Source of the DNA: Doris montereyensis | Taxonomy: Eukaryota; Mollusca; Gastropoda; Nudibranchia; Dorididae | NCBI GenBank assembly: GCA_037039925.1 | Contig: JAXRKP010001106.1 | Location: forward strand, 38,501 to 102,500 | Length of the DNA: 64,000 nucleotides | Reading direction: 5' to 3' | Shown: in pieces, positions 1-15,000 of the stretch | Position numbering within the stretch: the first letter of the stretch is position 1 | Layout of the letters: the number at the start of each line of letters is the position of its first letter | Notes under the pieces: generated by a model | What the model saw: the letters and a program-made list of their open reading frames with translations, nothing else | What the model was told of the DNA's origin: nothing | Database searches by the model: none | Translations under genes and position numbers: made by a program

Positions 1-3000
1 TAAAAGAATAAGATTTAGAATATTGTTTTTCATCTTACAGTTAATCTCAAGCTCATATCATGACCATTAATTAAAATGGTTAAAATTGTTGTTTTTTGGC
101 TACATCATTTCTCCTATGTTTAAAATTTCCCACTTACTAAAACGATCTAGAGCTCTCAATTTTCTAGGACAATTAGTCCTCGGCTCATAGATGACAATAA
201 AAGAATAAGATTTAGAATATTTTTTTTCATCTTACAGTTAATCTCAAGCTCATATCATGACCATTAATTAAAACGGTTGAATTGTTGTTTTTTGGCTACA
301 TCATTTCTCCTATATTTTAAATTTGTCACTTACTAAAAAGGTCTAGAGTAATGATTTTTCTAGGACAGTTAGTCCTCAGCTCACAGATGAGGTTAAAAGA
401 AGAAGATTTAGAATATTGTTTTTCGTCTTACAGTTAATCTCAAGCTCATATCATGACCATTAATTAAAATGGTTAAAATTGTTGTTTTTTGGCCACATCA
501 TTTCTCCTATGTTTAAAATTTCCCACTTACTAAAACGATCTAGAGCTCTCAATTTTCTAGGACAATTAGTCCTTAGCTCATAGATGACAATAAAAGAATA
601 AGATTTAGAATATTTTTCATCTTACAGTTAATCTCAAGCTCATATCATGACCATTAATTAAAACGGTTGAATTTGTGCCTTTTTGGCTACATCATTTCTC
701 CTATATTTTAAATTTCTCACTTACTAAAAAGGTCTAGAGTAATGATTTTTCTAGGACAGTTAGTCCTCAGCTCACAGATGAGGTTAAAAGAAGAAGATTT
801 AGAATATTGTTTTTTGTCTTACAGTTAATCTCAAGCTCATATCATGACCATTAATTAAAATGGTTAAAATTGTTGTTTTTTGGCTACATCATTTCTCCTA
901 TGTTTAAAATTTCCCATTTACTAAAACGGTCTAGAGCTCTGATTTTCTAGGACAATTAGTTCTTAGATCGCAGATGACAGGTAAAAGAAAAAGATTTAGA
1001 ATATTGTTTTTCATCTTACAGTTAATCTCAAGCTCATATCATGACCATTAATTAAAATGGTTAAAATTGTTGTTTTTTGGCCACATCATTTCTCCTATGT
1101 TTAAAATTTCCCACTTACTAAAACGGTCTAGAGCTCTCATTTTCCTAGGAAAATTAGTCCTCCGCTCATAGATGACAATAAAAGAATAAGATTTAGAATA
1201 TTTTTTTCATCTTACAGTTAATCTCAAGCTCATATCATGACCATTAATTAAAACGGTTAAAATTGTTGTTTTTTGCTACATCATTTCTCCTATATTTTAA
1301 ATTTCTCACTTACTAAAAAGGTCTGGAGTAATGATTTTTCTAGGACAATTAGTCCTCAGCTCACAGATGAGGTTAAAAGAAGAAGATTTAGAATATTGTT
1401 TTTCGTCTTACAGTTAATCTCAAGCTCATATCATGACCATTAATTAAAATGGTTAAAATTGTTGTTTTTTGGCCACATCATTTCTCCTATGTTTAAAATT
1501 TCCCACTTACTAAAACGGTCTAGAGCTCTCAATTTTCTAGGACAATTAGTCCTTAGCTCATAGATGACAATAAAAGAATAAGATTTAGAATATTGTTTTT
1601 CATCTTACAGTTAATCTCAAGCTCATATCATGACCATTAATTAAAATGGTTAAAATTGTTGTTTTTTGGCTACATCATTTCTCCTATGTTTAAAATTTCC
1701 CACTTACTAAAACGGTCTAGAGCTATCAATTTTCTAGGATAATTAGTCCTCAGCTCATAGATGACAATAAAAGAATAAGATTTAGAATATTTTTTTCATC
1801 TTACAGTTAATCTCAAGCTCATATCATGACCATTAATTAAAATGGTTAAAATTGTTGTTTTTTGGCTACATCATTTCTCCTATGTTTAAAATTTCCCACT
1901 TACTAAAACGGTCTAGAGCTCTCAATTTTCTAGGATAATTAGTCCTCGGCTCATAGATGACAATAAAAGAATAAGATTTAGAATAATTTTTTTCATCTTA
2001 CAGTTAATCTCAAGCTCATATCATGACCATTAATTAAAACGGTTGAATTTGTGCCTTTTTTGGCTACATCATTTCTCCTATATTTTAAATTTGATCACTT
2101 ACTAAAAAGGTCTAGAGTAATGATTTTTCTAGGACATTAGTCCTCAGCTCATAGATGAGGTTAAAAGAAGAAGATTTAGAATATTGTTTTTCGTCTTACA
2201 GTTAATCTCAAGCTTATATGATGACCATTAATTAAAATGGTTAAAATTGTTGTTTTTTGGCTACATCATTTCTCCTATGTTTAAAATTTTCCACTTACTA
2301 AAACGATCTAGAGCTCTCAATTTTCTAGGACAATTAGTCCTCGGCTCATAGATGACAATAAAAGAATAAGATTTAGAATATTTTTTTTCATCTTACAGTT
2401 AATCTCAAGCTCATATCATGACCATTAATTAAAACGTTGAATTTGTGCCTTTTTGGCAACATCATTTCTCCTATGTTTAAAATTTCTCACTTACTAAAAC
2501 GGTCTAGAGCTCTCAATTTTGTAGGACAGTTAGTCCTTAGATCACAGATGAAGATAAAAGAAAAGATTTAGAATATTGTTTTTCATCTTACAGTTAATCT
2601 CAAGCTCATAACATGACCATTAATTAAAATGGTTAAAATTGTTGTTTTTTGGCTACATCATTTCTCCTATGTTTAAAATTTCCCACTTACTAAAACGGTC
2701 TAGAGCTCTCAATTTTCTAGGACAATTAGTCCTCAAATCATAGATGACAATAAAAGAATAAGATTTAGAATATTTTTTTTCATCTTACAGTTAATCTCAA
2801 GCTCATATCATGACCATTAATTAAAACGGTTGAATTTGTGCCTTTTTGGCTACATCATTTCTCCTATATTTTAAATTTCTCACTTACTAAAAAGGTCTAG
2901 AGTAATGATTTTTCTAGGACAGTTAGTCCTCAGCTCACAGATGAGGTTAAAAGAAGAAGATTTAGAATATTGTTTTTCATCTTACAGTTAATCTCAAGCT

Positions 3001-6000
3001 CATATCATGACCATTAATTAAAATCGTTAAAATTGTTGTTTTTTGGCTACATCATTTCTCCTATGTTTAAAATTTCCCACTTACTAAAAAGGTCTAGAGC
3101 AATGATTTTTCTAGGACAGTTAGTCCTCAGCTCACAGATGAGGTTAAAAGAAGAAGATTTAGAATATTGTTTTTCGTCTTACAGTTAATCTCAAGTTCAT
3201 ATCATGACCATTAATTAAAATGGTTAAAATTTTGTTTTTTGGCTACATGATTTCTCCTATGTTTAAAATTTATCACTTACTAAAACGATTCAGAGCTCTC
3301 AATTTTCTAGGACAATTAGTCCTCGGCTCATAGATGAAGGTAAAAGAATAAGATTTAGAATATTTTTTTCATCTTACAGTTAATCTCAAGCTCATATCAT
3401 GACCATTAATTAAAATGGTTGAAATTGTTGTTTTTTGGCTACATCATTTCTCCTATATTTTAAATTTCTCACTTACTAAAAAGATCTAGAGTAATGATTT
3501 TTCTAGGACAGTTAGTCCTCAGCTCACAGATGACAATAAAAGAATAAGATTTAGAATATTTTGTTTCATCTCACTGTTAATCTCAAGCTCATAACATGAC
3601 CATTAATTAAAATAGTTGAAATTGTTGTTTTTTGGCTACATCATTTCTCCTATGTTTAAAATTTCCCACTTACTAAAAAGGTCTAGAGCTCTCAATTTTC
3701 TAGGACAATTAGTCCTCGGCTCACAGATGACAGGTAAAAGAATAAGATTTAGAATATTTTTTTCATCTTACAGTTAATCTCAAGCTCATATCATGACCAT
3801 TAATTAAAACGGTTGAATTTGTGCCTTTTTTGGCTACATCATTTCTCCTATATTTTAAATTTTTCACTTACTAAAAAGGTCTAGATTTCTGATTTTTCTA
3901 GGACAATTAGTCCTCAGCTCACAGATGAGGTTAAAAGAATAAGATTTAGAATATTGTTTTTCGTCTTACAGTTAATCTCAAGCTCATATCATGACCATTA
4001 ATTAAAATCGTTAAAATTGTTGTTTTTTGGCCACATCATTTCTCCTATGTTTAAAATTTCCCACTTACTAAAACAATCTAGAGCTCTCAATTTTCTAGGA
4101 CAATTAGTCCTCGGCTCATAGATGACAATAAAAGAATAAGATTTAGAATATTTTTTTTCATCTTACAGTTAATCTCAAGCTCATATCATGACCATTAATT
4201 AAAACGGTTGAATTTGTGCCTTTTTGGCTACATCATTTCTCCTATATTTTAAATTTCTCACTTACTAAAAAGGTCTAGAGTAATGATTTTTCTAGGACAG
4301 TTAGTCCTCAGCTCACAGATGAGGTTAAAAGAAAAAGATTTAGAATATTGTTTTTTGTCTTACAGTTAATCTCAAACTCATATCATGACCATTAATTAAA
4401 ATGGTTAAAATTGTTGTTTTTTGGCCACATCATTTCTCTTATGTTTAAAATTTCCCACTTACTAAAACGGTCTAGAGCTCTCAATTTTCTAGGATCAATT
4501 AGTCCTCGGCTCATAGATGACAATAAAAGAATAAGATTTAGAATATTTTTTTTCATCTTACAGTTAATCTCAAGCTCATATCATGACCATTAATTAAAAC
4601 GGTTAAAATTGTTGTTTTTTGGCTACATCATTTCTCCTATGTTTAAAATTTCCCACTTACTAAAACGATCTAGAGGTCTCAATTTTCTAGGACAATTAGT
4701 CCTCGGCTCATAGATGATAATAAAAGAATAAGATTTAGAATATTTTTTTTCATCTTACAGTTAATCTCAAGCTCATATCATGACCATTAATTAAAACGGT
4801 TTAAATTGTGCCTTTTTGGCTACATCATTTCTCCTATATTTTAAATTTCTCACTTACTAAAAAGGTCTAGAATAATGATTTTTCTAGGACAATTAGTCCT
4901 CAACTCATAGATGAGGTTAAAAGAAGAAGATTTAGACCATTGTTTTTCGTTTTAGAGTTAATCTCAAGCTCATATCATGACCATTAATTCAAATGGTTAA
5001 AATTGTTGTTTTTTGGCCACATCATTTCTTCTATGTTTAAAATTTCCCATTCCTAAAACGGTCTAGAGTCAATTTTCTAAGACAATTAGTTCTTAGCTCA
5101 TAGATGACAGGTAAAAGAAAAAGATTTATAATATTTGTTTTCATCTTACAGTTAATCTCAAGCTCATATCATGACCATTAATTAAAATGGTTAAAATTGT
5201 TGTTTTTTGGCTACATCATTTCTCCTATGTTTAAAATTTCCCACTTACTAAAACGATCTAGAGCTCTCAATTTTCTAGGACAATTAGTCCTTGGCTCATA
5301 CATGACAATAAAAGAATAAGATTTAGAATATTTTTTTTCATCTTACAGTTAATCTCAAGCTCATATCATGACCATTAATTAAAACGGTTGATTTTGTGTT
5401 TTTTGGCTACATCATTTTTCCTATATTTTAAATTCTCACTTACTAAAAAGGTCTAGAGTAATGATTTTTCTAGGACAATTAGTCCTCAGCTCACAGATGA
5501 GGTTAAAAGAACAAGATTTAGAATATTTTTTTTCGTCTTACAGTTAATCTCAAGCTTATATGATGACCATTAATTAAAATGGTTGAAAGCTACATCATTT
5601 CTTATGTTTAAAATTTCTCACTTACTAAAAAGGTCTAGAGTAATATTTTTCTAGGATAATTAGTCCTGAGTTCATAGATGACAATAAAAGAATAAGATTT
5701 AGAATATTTTTTTTCATGTTACATTTAATCTCAAGCTCATATCATGACCATTAATTAAAATAGTTAAAATTGTTGTTTTTTGGCTACATCATTTCTCCTA
5801 TGTTTAAAATTTCCCACTTACTAAAACGATCTAGAGCTCTCAATTTTCTAGGACAATTAGTCCCTGGCTCATATATGACAATAAAAGAATAAGATTTAGA
5901 ATATTTTTTTCATCTTACAGTTAATCTCAAGCTCATATCATGACCATTAATTAAAACGGTTGAATTTGTGTCTTTTGGCTACATCATTTCTCCTATATTT

Positions 6001-9000
6001 TAAATTTCTCACTTACTAAAAAGGTCTAGAGTAATGATTTTTCTAGGACAGTTAGTCCTCAGCTCACAGATGAGGTTAAAAGAAGAAGATTTAGAATATT
6101 GTTTTTCGTCTTACAGTTAATCTCAAGCTCATATCATGACCATTAATTAAAATAGTTAAATTTCTTGTTTTTTCTAGAATCATTTCTCCTATGTTTAAAA
6201 TTACCCACTTACTAAAACGGTCTAGAGCTCTCCATTTTCTAGGACAATTAGTCCTCGGCTCATAGATGACAATAAAAGAATAAGATTTAGAATATTTTTT
6301 TTCATCTTACAGTTAATCTCAAGCTCATATCATGACCATTAATTAAAACAGTAAAATTCGTGTTTTTGGCTACATCATTTCTCCTATGTTTTAAATTTCT
6401 CACTTACTAAAAAGGTCTAGAGGAATGATTTTTGTAGGACAGTTAGTCCTCAGATCACAGATGAGGTTAAAAGAATAAGATTTAGAATATTGTTTTTCAT
6501 ATTACAGTTAATCTCAAACTCATAACATGACCATTAATTAAAATAGTTAAAATTTTTGTTTTTCCGCTACATCATTTCTCTGATGTTTAAAATTTCCACT
6601 TACTAAAACGGTCTAGAGCTCTCAATTTTCTAGGACAATTAGTCCTCGGCTCATAGATGACAATAAAAGAATAAGATTTAGAATATTTTTTTTCATCTTA
6701 CAGTTAATCTCAAGCTCATATCATGACCATTAATTAAAACGGTTGAATTTGTGCCTTTTTGACTACATCATTTCTCCTATATTTTAAATTTCCTCACTTA
6801 CTAAAAAAGTCTAAAGTAATGATTTTTCTAGGACAGTTAGTCCTCAGCTCACAGACGAGGTTAAAAGAATAAGATTTAAAATATTGTTTTTTATCTTCCA
6901 GTTAATCTCAAGCTCATATCATGACCATTAATTAAAAGGGTTAAAATTGTTGTTTTTTGGCTACATCATTTCTCCCATGTTTAAAATTTCCCACTTACTA
7001 AAACGGTCTAGAGCTCTCAATTTTTCTAGGACAATTAGTTCTTGGCTCATAGATGACAATAAAAGAATAAGATTTAGGAATTTTTTTTTCATCTTACAGT
7101 TAATCTCAAGCTCATATCATGACCATTAATTAAAACGGTTGAATTTGTGTTTTTTGGCTACATCATTTCTCCTATATTTTAAATTGATCACTTACTAAAC
7201 CGGTCTAGAGTAATGATTTTTCTAGAGAGTTAGTCCTCAGCTCACAGATGAGGTTAAAAGAATAAGATTTAGAACATTGTTTTTGTCTTACAGTTAATCT
7301 CAAGCTCATATCGTGACCATTAATTAAAATGGTTAAAATTGTTGTTTTTTGGCTACATCATTTCTCCTATGTTTAAAATTTCCCACTTACTATACCGATC
7401 TAGAGTTTTCAATTTTCTAGGACAATTAGTCCTAGGCTCATAGATGACAATAAAAGAATAAGATTTAGAATATTTTTTTCATCTTACACTTAATCTCAAG
7501 CTCATATCATGACCATCAATTAAAACGGTTGATTTTGTGCCTTTTTGGCTACATCATTTCTCCTATATTTTAAATTTCTCACTTACTAAAAAGGTTTAGA
7601 GTAATATTTTTCTAGGACAGTTAGTCCTCCGCTCACAGATGAGGTTAAAAGAAGAAGATTTAGAATATTGTTTTTCGTCTTACAGTTAATCTCAAACTCA
7701 TATTATGACCATTAATTAAAATCGTTAAAATGGTTGTTTTTTGGCTACATCATTTTTCCTATGTTTAAAATTTCCCACTTACTAAAACAGTCTAGAGCTC
7801 TCAATTTTCTAGGATAATTAGTCCTCGACTCATAGATGACAATGAAAGAATAAGATTTAGAACATGTTTTTTCATCTTACAGTTAATCTCAAGCTCATAT
7901 CATGACCATTAATTAAAATGGTTAAAATTGTTGTTTTTTGGCTACATCATTTCTCCTATGTTTAAAATTTCCCACTTACTAAAACGATCTAGAGCTCTCA
8001 ATTTTCTAGGACAATTAGTCCTCGGCTCATAGATGACAATAAAAGAATAAGATTTAGAATATTTTTTTTCATCTTACAGTTAATCTCAAGCTCATATCAT
8101 GACCATTAATTAAAACGGTTGAATTTGTGCCTTTTTGGCTACATCATTTCTCCTATATTTTAAATTTCTCACTTACTAAAAAGGTCTAGAGTAATGATTT
8201 TTCTAGGACAGTTAGTCCTCAGCTCACAGATGAGGTTAAAAGAAGAAGATTTAGAATATTGTTTTTTGTCTTACAGTTAATCTCAAGTTCATATGATGAC
8301 CATTAATTAAAATGGTTAAAATTGTTGTTTTTTGGCCACATCATTTCTCCTATGTTTAAAATTTCCCACTTACTAAAACGGTCTAGAGCTCTCAATTTTG
8401 TAGGACAGTTAGTTCTTAGATCGCAGATGAAGGTAAAAGATTTTAAATTTAAAGAATTTAGAATATTGTTTTTTTCATCTTACAGTTAATCTCAACCTCA
8501 TCACATGACCATTAATTAAAACGGTTAAATTTGTTGTTTTTTGGCTACATCATTTCTCCTATGTTTAAAATTTCCCACTTACTAAAAACGGTCTAGAGCT
8601 CTGAATTTTCTAGGACAATTAGTCCTTAGCTTGCAGATGAAGGTTAAAAGAATAAGATTTAGAATATTTTTTTCATCTTACAGTTAATCTCAAGCTCATA
8701 TCATGACCATTAATTAAAATGGTTGAAATTGTTGTTTTTTGGCTACATCATTTCTCCTATGTTTAAAATTTCCCACTTACTAAAACGATCTAGAGTAATG
8801 ATTTTTCTAGGACAATTAGTCCTTTGGCTCATAGATGACAATAAAAGAATAAGATTTAGAATATTTGTTTTCATCTTACAGTTAATCTCAAGCTCATATC
8901 ATGACCATTAATTAAAATGGTTAAAATTGTTGTTTTTTGGCTACATCATTTCTCCTATGTTTAAAATTTCCCACTTACTAAAACGGTCTAGAGCTCTCAA

Positions 9001-12000
9001 TTTTCTAGGACAATTAGTCCTCAGCTCATAGATGACAATAAAAGAATAAGATTTAGAATATTTTTTTTCATCTTACAGTTAATCTCAAGCTCATATCATG
9101 ACCATTAATTAAAACGGTTGAATTTGTGCCTTTTTGGCTACATCATTTCTCCTATATTTTAAATTTCTCACTTACTAAAAAGGTCTAGAGTAATGATTTT
9201 TCTAGGACAGTTAGTCCTCAGCTCACAGATGAGGTTAAAAGAAGAAGATTTAGAATATTGTTTTTCATCTTACAGTTAATCTCAAGCTCATAACATGACC
9301 ATTAATTAAAATAGTTAAAATTGTTGTTTTTTGGCTACATCATTTCTCCTATGTTTAAAATTTCCCACTTACTAAAACGGTCTAGAGCTCTCAATTTTCT
9401 AGGACAATTAGTCCTCGGCTCATAGATGACAATAAAAGAATAAGATTTAGAATATTTTTTTCATCTTACAGTTAATCTCAAGCTCATATCATGACCATTA
9501 ATTAAAACGGTTGAATTTGTGCCTTTTTGGCTACATCATTTCTTCTATATTTTAAATTTCTCACTTACTAAAAAGGTCTAGAGTAATGATTTTTCTAGGA
9601 CAGTTAGTCCTCAGCTCACAGATGAGGTTAAAAGAATAAGATTTAGAATATTGTTTTTCGTCTTACAGTTAATCTCAAGCTCATATCATGACCATTAATT
9701 AAAATGGTTAAAATTGTTGTTTTTTGGCTACATCATTTCTCCTATGTTTAAAATTTCTCACTTACTAAAAAGGTCTAGAGTAATCAATTTTCTAGGACAA
9801 TTAGTCCTTGGCTCATAAATGAAAATAAAAGAATAAGATTTAGAATATGTTTTTTTCATCTTACAGTTAATCTCAAGCTCATATCATGACCATTAATTAA
9901 AACGGTTAAAATTGTTGTTTTTTGGCTACATCATTTCTCCTATGTTTTAAATTTCTCACTTACTAAAAGTCTAGAGTAATGATTTTTCTAGGACAGTTAG
10001 TCCTCGGCTCGCAGATGACAATAAAAGAAGAAGATTTAGAATATTGTTTTTTGTCTTACAGTTAATCTCAAAGCTCATATCATGACCATTAATTAAAATC
10101 GTTAAAATTGTTGTTTTTTGGCTACATCATTTCTCCTATGTTTAAAATTTCCCACTTACTAAAACGGTCTAGAGCTCTCAATTTCCTAGGACAATTAGTC
10201 CTCGGTTCATAGATGACAATAAAAGAATAAGATTTAGATTTTTTTTCATCTTACAGTTAATCTCAAGCTCATATCATGACCATTAACTAAAATGGTTGAA
10301 TTTGTTGTTTTTTGGCTACATCATTTCTCCTATGTTTAAAATTTCTCACTTACTAAAACGATCTAGAGTAATGATTTTTCTAGGACAGTTAGTCCTCAGC
10401 TCACATATGAGGTTAAAAGAAGAAGATTTAGAATATTTTTTTCATCTTACAGTTAATCTCAACCTCATATCATGACCATTAATTAAAACGGTTGAATTTG
10501 TTGTTTTTTGGCTACATCATTTCTCCTATATTTTAAATTTCTCACTTACTAAAAAATGGTCTAAAGTAATGATTTTTCTAGGACAGTTAGTTCTCAGCTC
10601 ACAGATGAGGTTAAAAGAAGAAGATTTAGAATATTGTTTTTCATCTTACAGTTAATCTCAAGCTCATAACATGACCATTAATTAAAATAGTTAAATTTGT
10701 TGTTTTTTGGCTACATCATTTCTCCTATGTTTAAAATTTCCCACTTACTAAAACGGTCTAGAGCTCTCAATTTTCTAGGACAATTAGTCCTCGGCTCATA
10801 GATGACAATAAAAGAATAAGATTTAGAATATTTTTTCATCTTACAGTTAATCTCAAGCTCATATCATGACCATTAATTAAAACAGTTGAATTCGTGCCTT
10901 TTTGACTACATCATTTCTCCTATAAATTTTCACTTTAAAAATTAGAGGAATGATTTTTCCAGGAAATTAGCTCACAGATGAGGTTAAAAGAATAAGATTT
11001 TGAATATTTTTGTTTCATCTTACAGTTAATCTCAAGCTCATAACAGACCATTAATTAAAATAGTTAAATTTTTGTTTTTCCGCAACATATTTTCTCCTAT
11101 GTTTAAAATTTCCCACTGAAATTAGAGCTCTCAATTTTCTAGGACAATTAGTCCTCGGCTCATAGATGACAATAAAAAGAATAAGATTTTTCATCTTACA
11201 GTTAATCTCAAGCTCATATCATGACCATTAATTAAAACGGTTGAATTTTGTTCCTTTTTGGCTACATCATTTCTTCTATATTTTAAATTTCTCACTTACT
11301 AAAAAAGTCTAAAGTAATGATTTTTCTAGGACATTTAGTCCTCAGCTCACAGATGAGGTTAAAAGAATAAGATTTAAAATATTGTTTTTTGTCTTACAGT
11401 TAATCTCAAGCTCATATCATGACCATTAATTAAAAGATGGTTAAAATTTTTTGTTTTTTGCCACATCATTTCTCCATCATGTTTAAAATTTCCCACTTAC
11501 TAAAACGGTCTAGAATGATCAATTTTCTAGGACAATTAGTCCATTAATTAAAATGGTTAAAATTGTTGTTTTTTGGCTACATCATAGATGACAATAAAAG
11601 CAATAAGATTTAGAATAAGATTTTTTTTTCATCTTACAGTTAATCTCAAGCTCATATCATGACCATTAATTAAAACGGTTGAATTTGTGCCTTTTTGGCT
11701 ACATCATTTCTCCTATATTTTAAATTTCTCACTTACTAAAACGGTCTAGAGTAATGATTTTTCTAGGACAGTTAGTCCTCAGCTCACAGATGAGGTTAAA
11801 AGAATAAGATTTAGAATATTGTTTTTTGTCTTCCAGTTAATCTCAAGCTTTTATCATGACCATTAATTAAAATGGTTAAAATTGTTGTTTTTTTGGCTAC
11901 ATCATTTCTCCTATGTTTAAAATTTCCCACTTACTAAAACGATCTAGAGCTCAATTTTCTCAATTTTCTAGGATAAATTTAGTCCTAGGCTCATAGATGA

Positions 12001-15000
12001 CAATAAAAGAATAAGATTTAGGAATATCACAGATTTTTCATCTTACAGTTAATCTCAAGCTCATATCATGACCATTAATTAAAACGGTTAAATTTTGTTT
12101 TTTGGCTACATCATTTCTCCTATATTTTAAATTTCTCACTTACTAAAAAAAGGTCTAGAGTAATGATTTTTCTAGGACAGTTAGTCCTCAGCTCACAGAT
12201 GAGGTTAAAAGAAGAAGATTTAGAATATTGTTTTTTCATCTTACAGTTAATCTCAAACTCATATCATGACCATTAATTAAAATGGTTAAAATTGTTGTTT
12301 TTTGGCTACATCATTTTCTCCTATGTTTAAAATTTTTCACTTACTAAAACGAGTCTAGAGCTCTGAATTTTCTAGGATAATTAGTCCTCGGCTCATAGAT
12401 GACAATAAAAGAATAAGATTTAGAATATTGTTTTTTCATCTTACAGTTAATCTCAAGCTCATATCATGACCATTAATTAAAACGGTTGAATTTGTTGTTT
12501 TTTGGCTACATCATTTCTCCTATATTTAAAATTTCCCACTTACTAAAAACGGTCTAGAGTAATGATTTTTCTAGGACAGTTAGTCCTTCAGCTCATAGAT
12601 GACAATAAAAGAATAAGATTTAGAATATTTTTTCATCTTACAGTTAATCTCAAGTTCATATCATGACCATTAATTAAAACGGTAAAATTTGTGCCTTTTT
12701 GGCTACATCATTTCTCCTATATTTTAAATTTCTCACTTACTAAAAAGGTCTAGAGTAATGATTTTTCTAGGACAGTTAGTCCTCAAGCTCACAGATGAGG
12801 TTAAAGAAGAAGATTTAGACTATTGTTTTTTGTCTTACAGTTAATCTCAAGTCAAGCTCATATATCATGACCATTAATTAAAAATGGTTTAAATTGTTGT
12901 TTTTTGGCCACATCATTTCTCCTATGTTTAAAATTTCCCACTTACTAAAACGGTCTAGAGCTCTCAATTTTCGTTAGGACAGTTAGTTCTCGGACTCATA
13001 GATGACAATAAAAGAATAAGATTTAGAAATCATCATTAATTAATTTAGAATTTGTTAATCTCAAGCTCATAACATGACCATTAATTAAAACGGTTGAATT
13101 TGTACCTTTTTGGCTACATCATTTCTCCTATATTTTAAATTTCTCACTTACTAAAAAGGTCTAGAGTAATGATTTTTCTAGGACAGTTAGTCCTCAGCTC
13201 ACAGATGAGGTTAAAAGAAGAAGATTTAGAATATTGATTTTTTTCATCTTACAGTTAATCTCAAGATCATATCATGACCATTAATTAAAATGGTTAAAAT
13301 TGTTGTTTTTTGGTTATATCATTTCTCCTATGTTTAAAATTTCCCACTTACTAAAACGATTCAGAGCTCTCAATTTTCTAGGACAATTAGTCTTCGGCTC
13401 AGAGATGACTTAATAAAAGAATAAGATTTAGAATATTTTTTTCATCTTACAGTTAATCTCAAGCTCATATCATGACCATTAATTAAAACGGTTAAAATTG
13501 TTGTTTTTTGGCTACATCATTTCTCCTATGTTTAAAATTTCCCACTTACTAAAACGGCTCATAGATCTAGAGCTCTCAATTTTCTAGGACAATTAGTCCT
13601 CAGCTCATAGATGACAATAAAAGAATAAGATTTAGAATATTTATTTTCATCTTACAGTTAATCTCAAGTTCATATCATGACCATTAATTAAAATGGTTGA
13701 ATTTGTGCCACATCATTTCCTATGTTTAAAATTTTTTGGCTACATCATTTCTCCTATATTTTAAATTTCCCACTTACTAAAAAGGTCTAGAGCTCTGAAT
13801 TTTCTAGGACAATTAGTCCTCAGCTCATAGATGAGGTTAAAAGAATAAGATTTAGAATATTTTTTTCATCTTACAGTTAATCTCAAGCTCATATCATGAC
13901 CATTAATTAAAATAGTTAAAATTGTTGTTGAATTTGTGCTTTTTTGGCAATAAAAGAGTACATCATTTCTCCTATATTTAATTTGTGCCTTTAGGCCATA
14001 TCATTTCTCCTCTATTTTAAATTTCGTCACTTACTAAAAAGGTCTAGAGTAATGATTTTTCTAGGACAACTAGTCCTCAGCTCATAGATGAGGTTAAAAG
14101 AAGAAGATTTAGAATATTGAACATTTTTCGTCTTAAAGGTAATCTCAAGCTCATATCATGACCATTAATTAAAATAGTTGAAAAATTATTTTTTTTGGCT
14201 ACATCATTTCTCCTATGTTTAAAATTTCTCACTTACTAAAACGGTCTAGAGCTCTCAATTTTCTAGGACAGTTAGTCCTGAGGTCAAAGATGAGGTTAAA
14301 AGAAGAAGATTTAAAATATTGTATTTCGTGTTACAGTTAATCTCAAGCTCATATCATGACCATTAATTAAAATGGTTAAAATTGTTGTTTTTTGGCCACA
14401 TCATATCTCCTATGTTTAAAATTGCCCACTTACTAACACGGTCTAGAGCTCTCAATTTCCTAGGATAATTAGTCCTCGGCTCATAGATGACAATAAAAGA
14501 ATCAGATTTAGAATAGTTATTCTCAAGCTCATAACATGACCATTAATTAAAACGGTTGAATTTGTGCCTTTTTGGCTACATCATTTCTCCTATATTTTAA
14601 ATTCGTCACTTACTAAAAAGGTATAGAGTAATGATTTTTCTAGGACACGTAGTCCTCAGCTCATAGATGACGTTAAAAGAAGAAGATTTAGCACATTGCT
14701 TTTTGTATTAAAGTTAATCTCAAGCTCATATCATGACCATTAATTAAAATGGTTAAAATTTTTGTTTTTTGGCTATATCATGTTTCCTATGTTTAAAATT
14801 TCCCACTTACTAAAACGATCTAGAGCTCTCAATTTTCTAGGACAATTAGTCCTCGGCTCACAGATGACACTAAAAGAATAAGATTTGAGAATATTATTTT
14901 TCATCTTACAGTTAATCTCAAGCTCATATCATGACTTTTAATTAAAATGGTTAAAATTGTTGTTTTTTGGCTACATCATTTCTCCTATGTTTAAAATTTC

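Noticed and set aside
4411..8911. Three related ~60-codon frames as a small-protein family
   Set aside because: Same phase of the 196-bp satellite read at different copies; most copies have stops in that frame.
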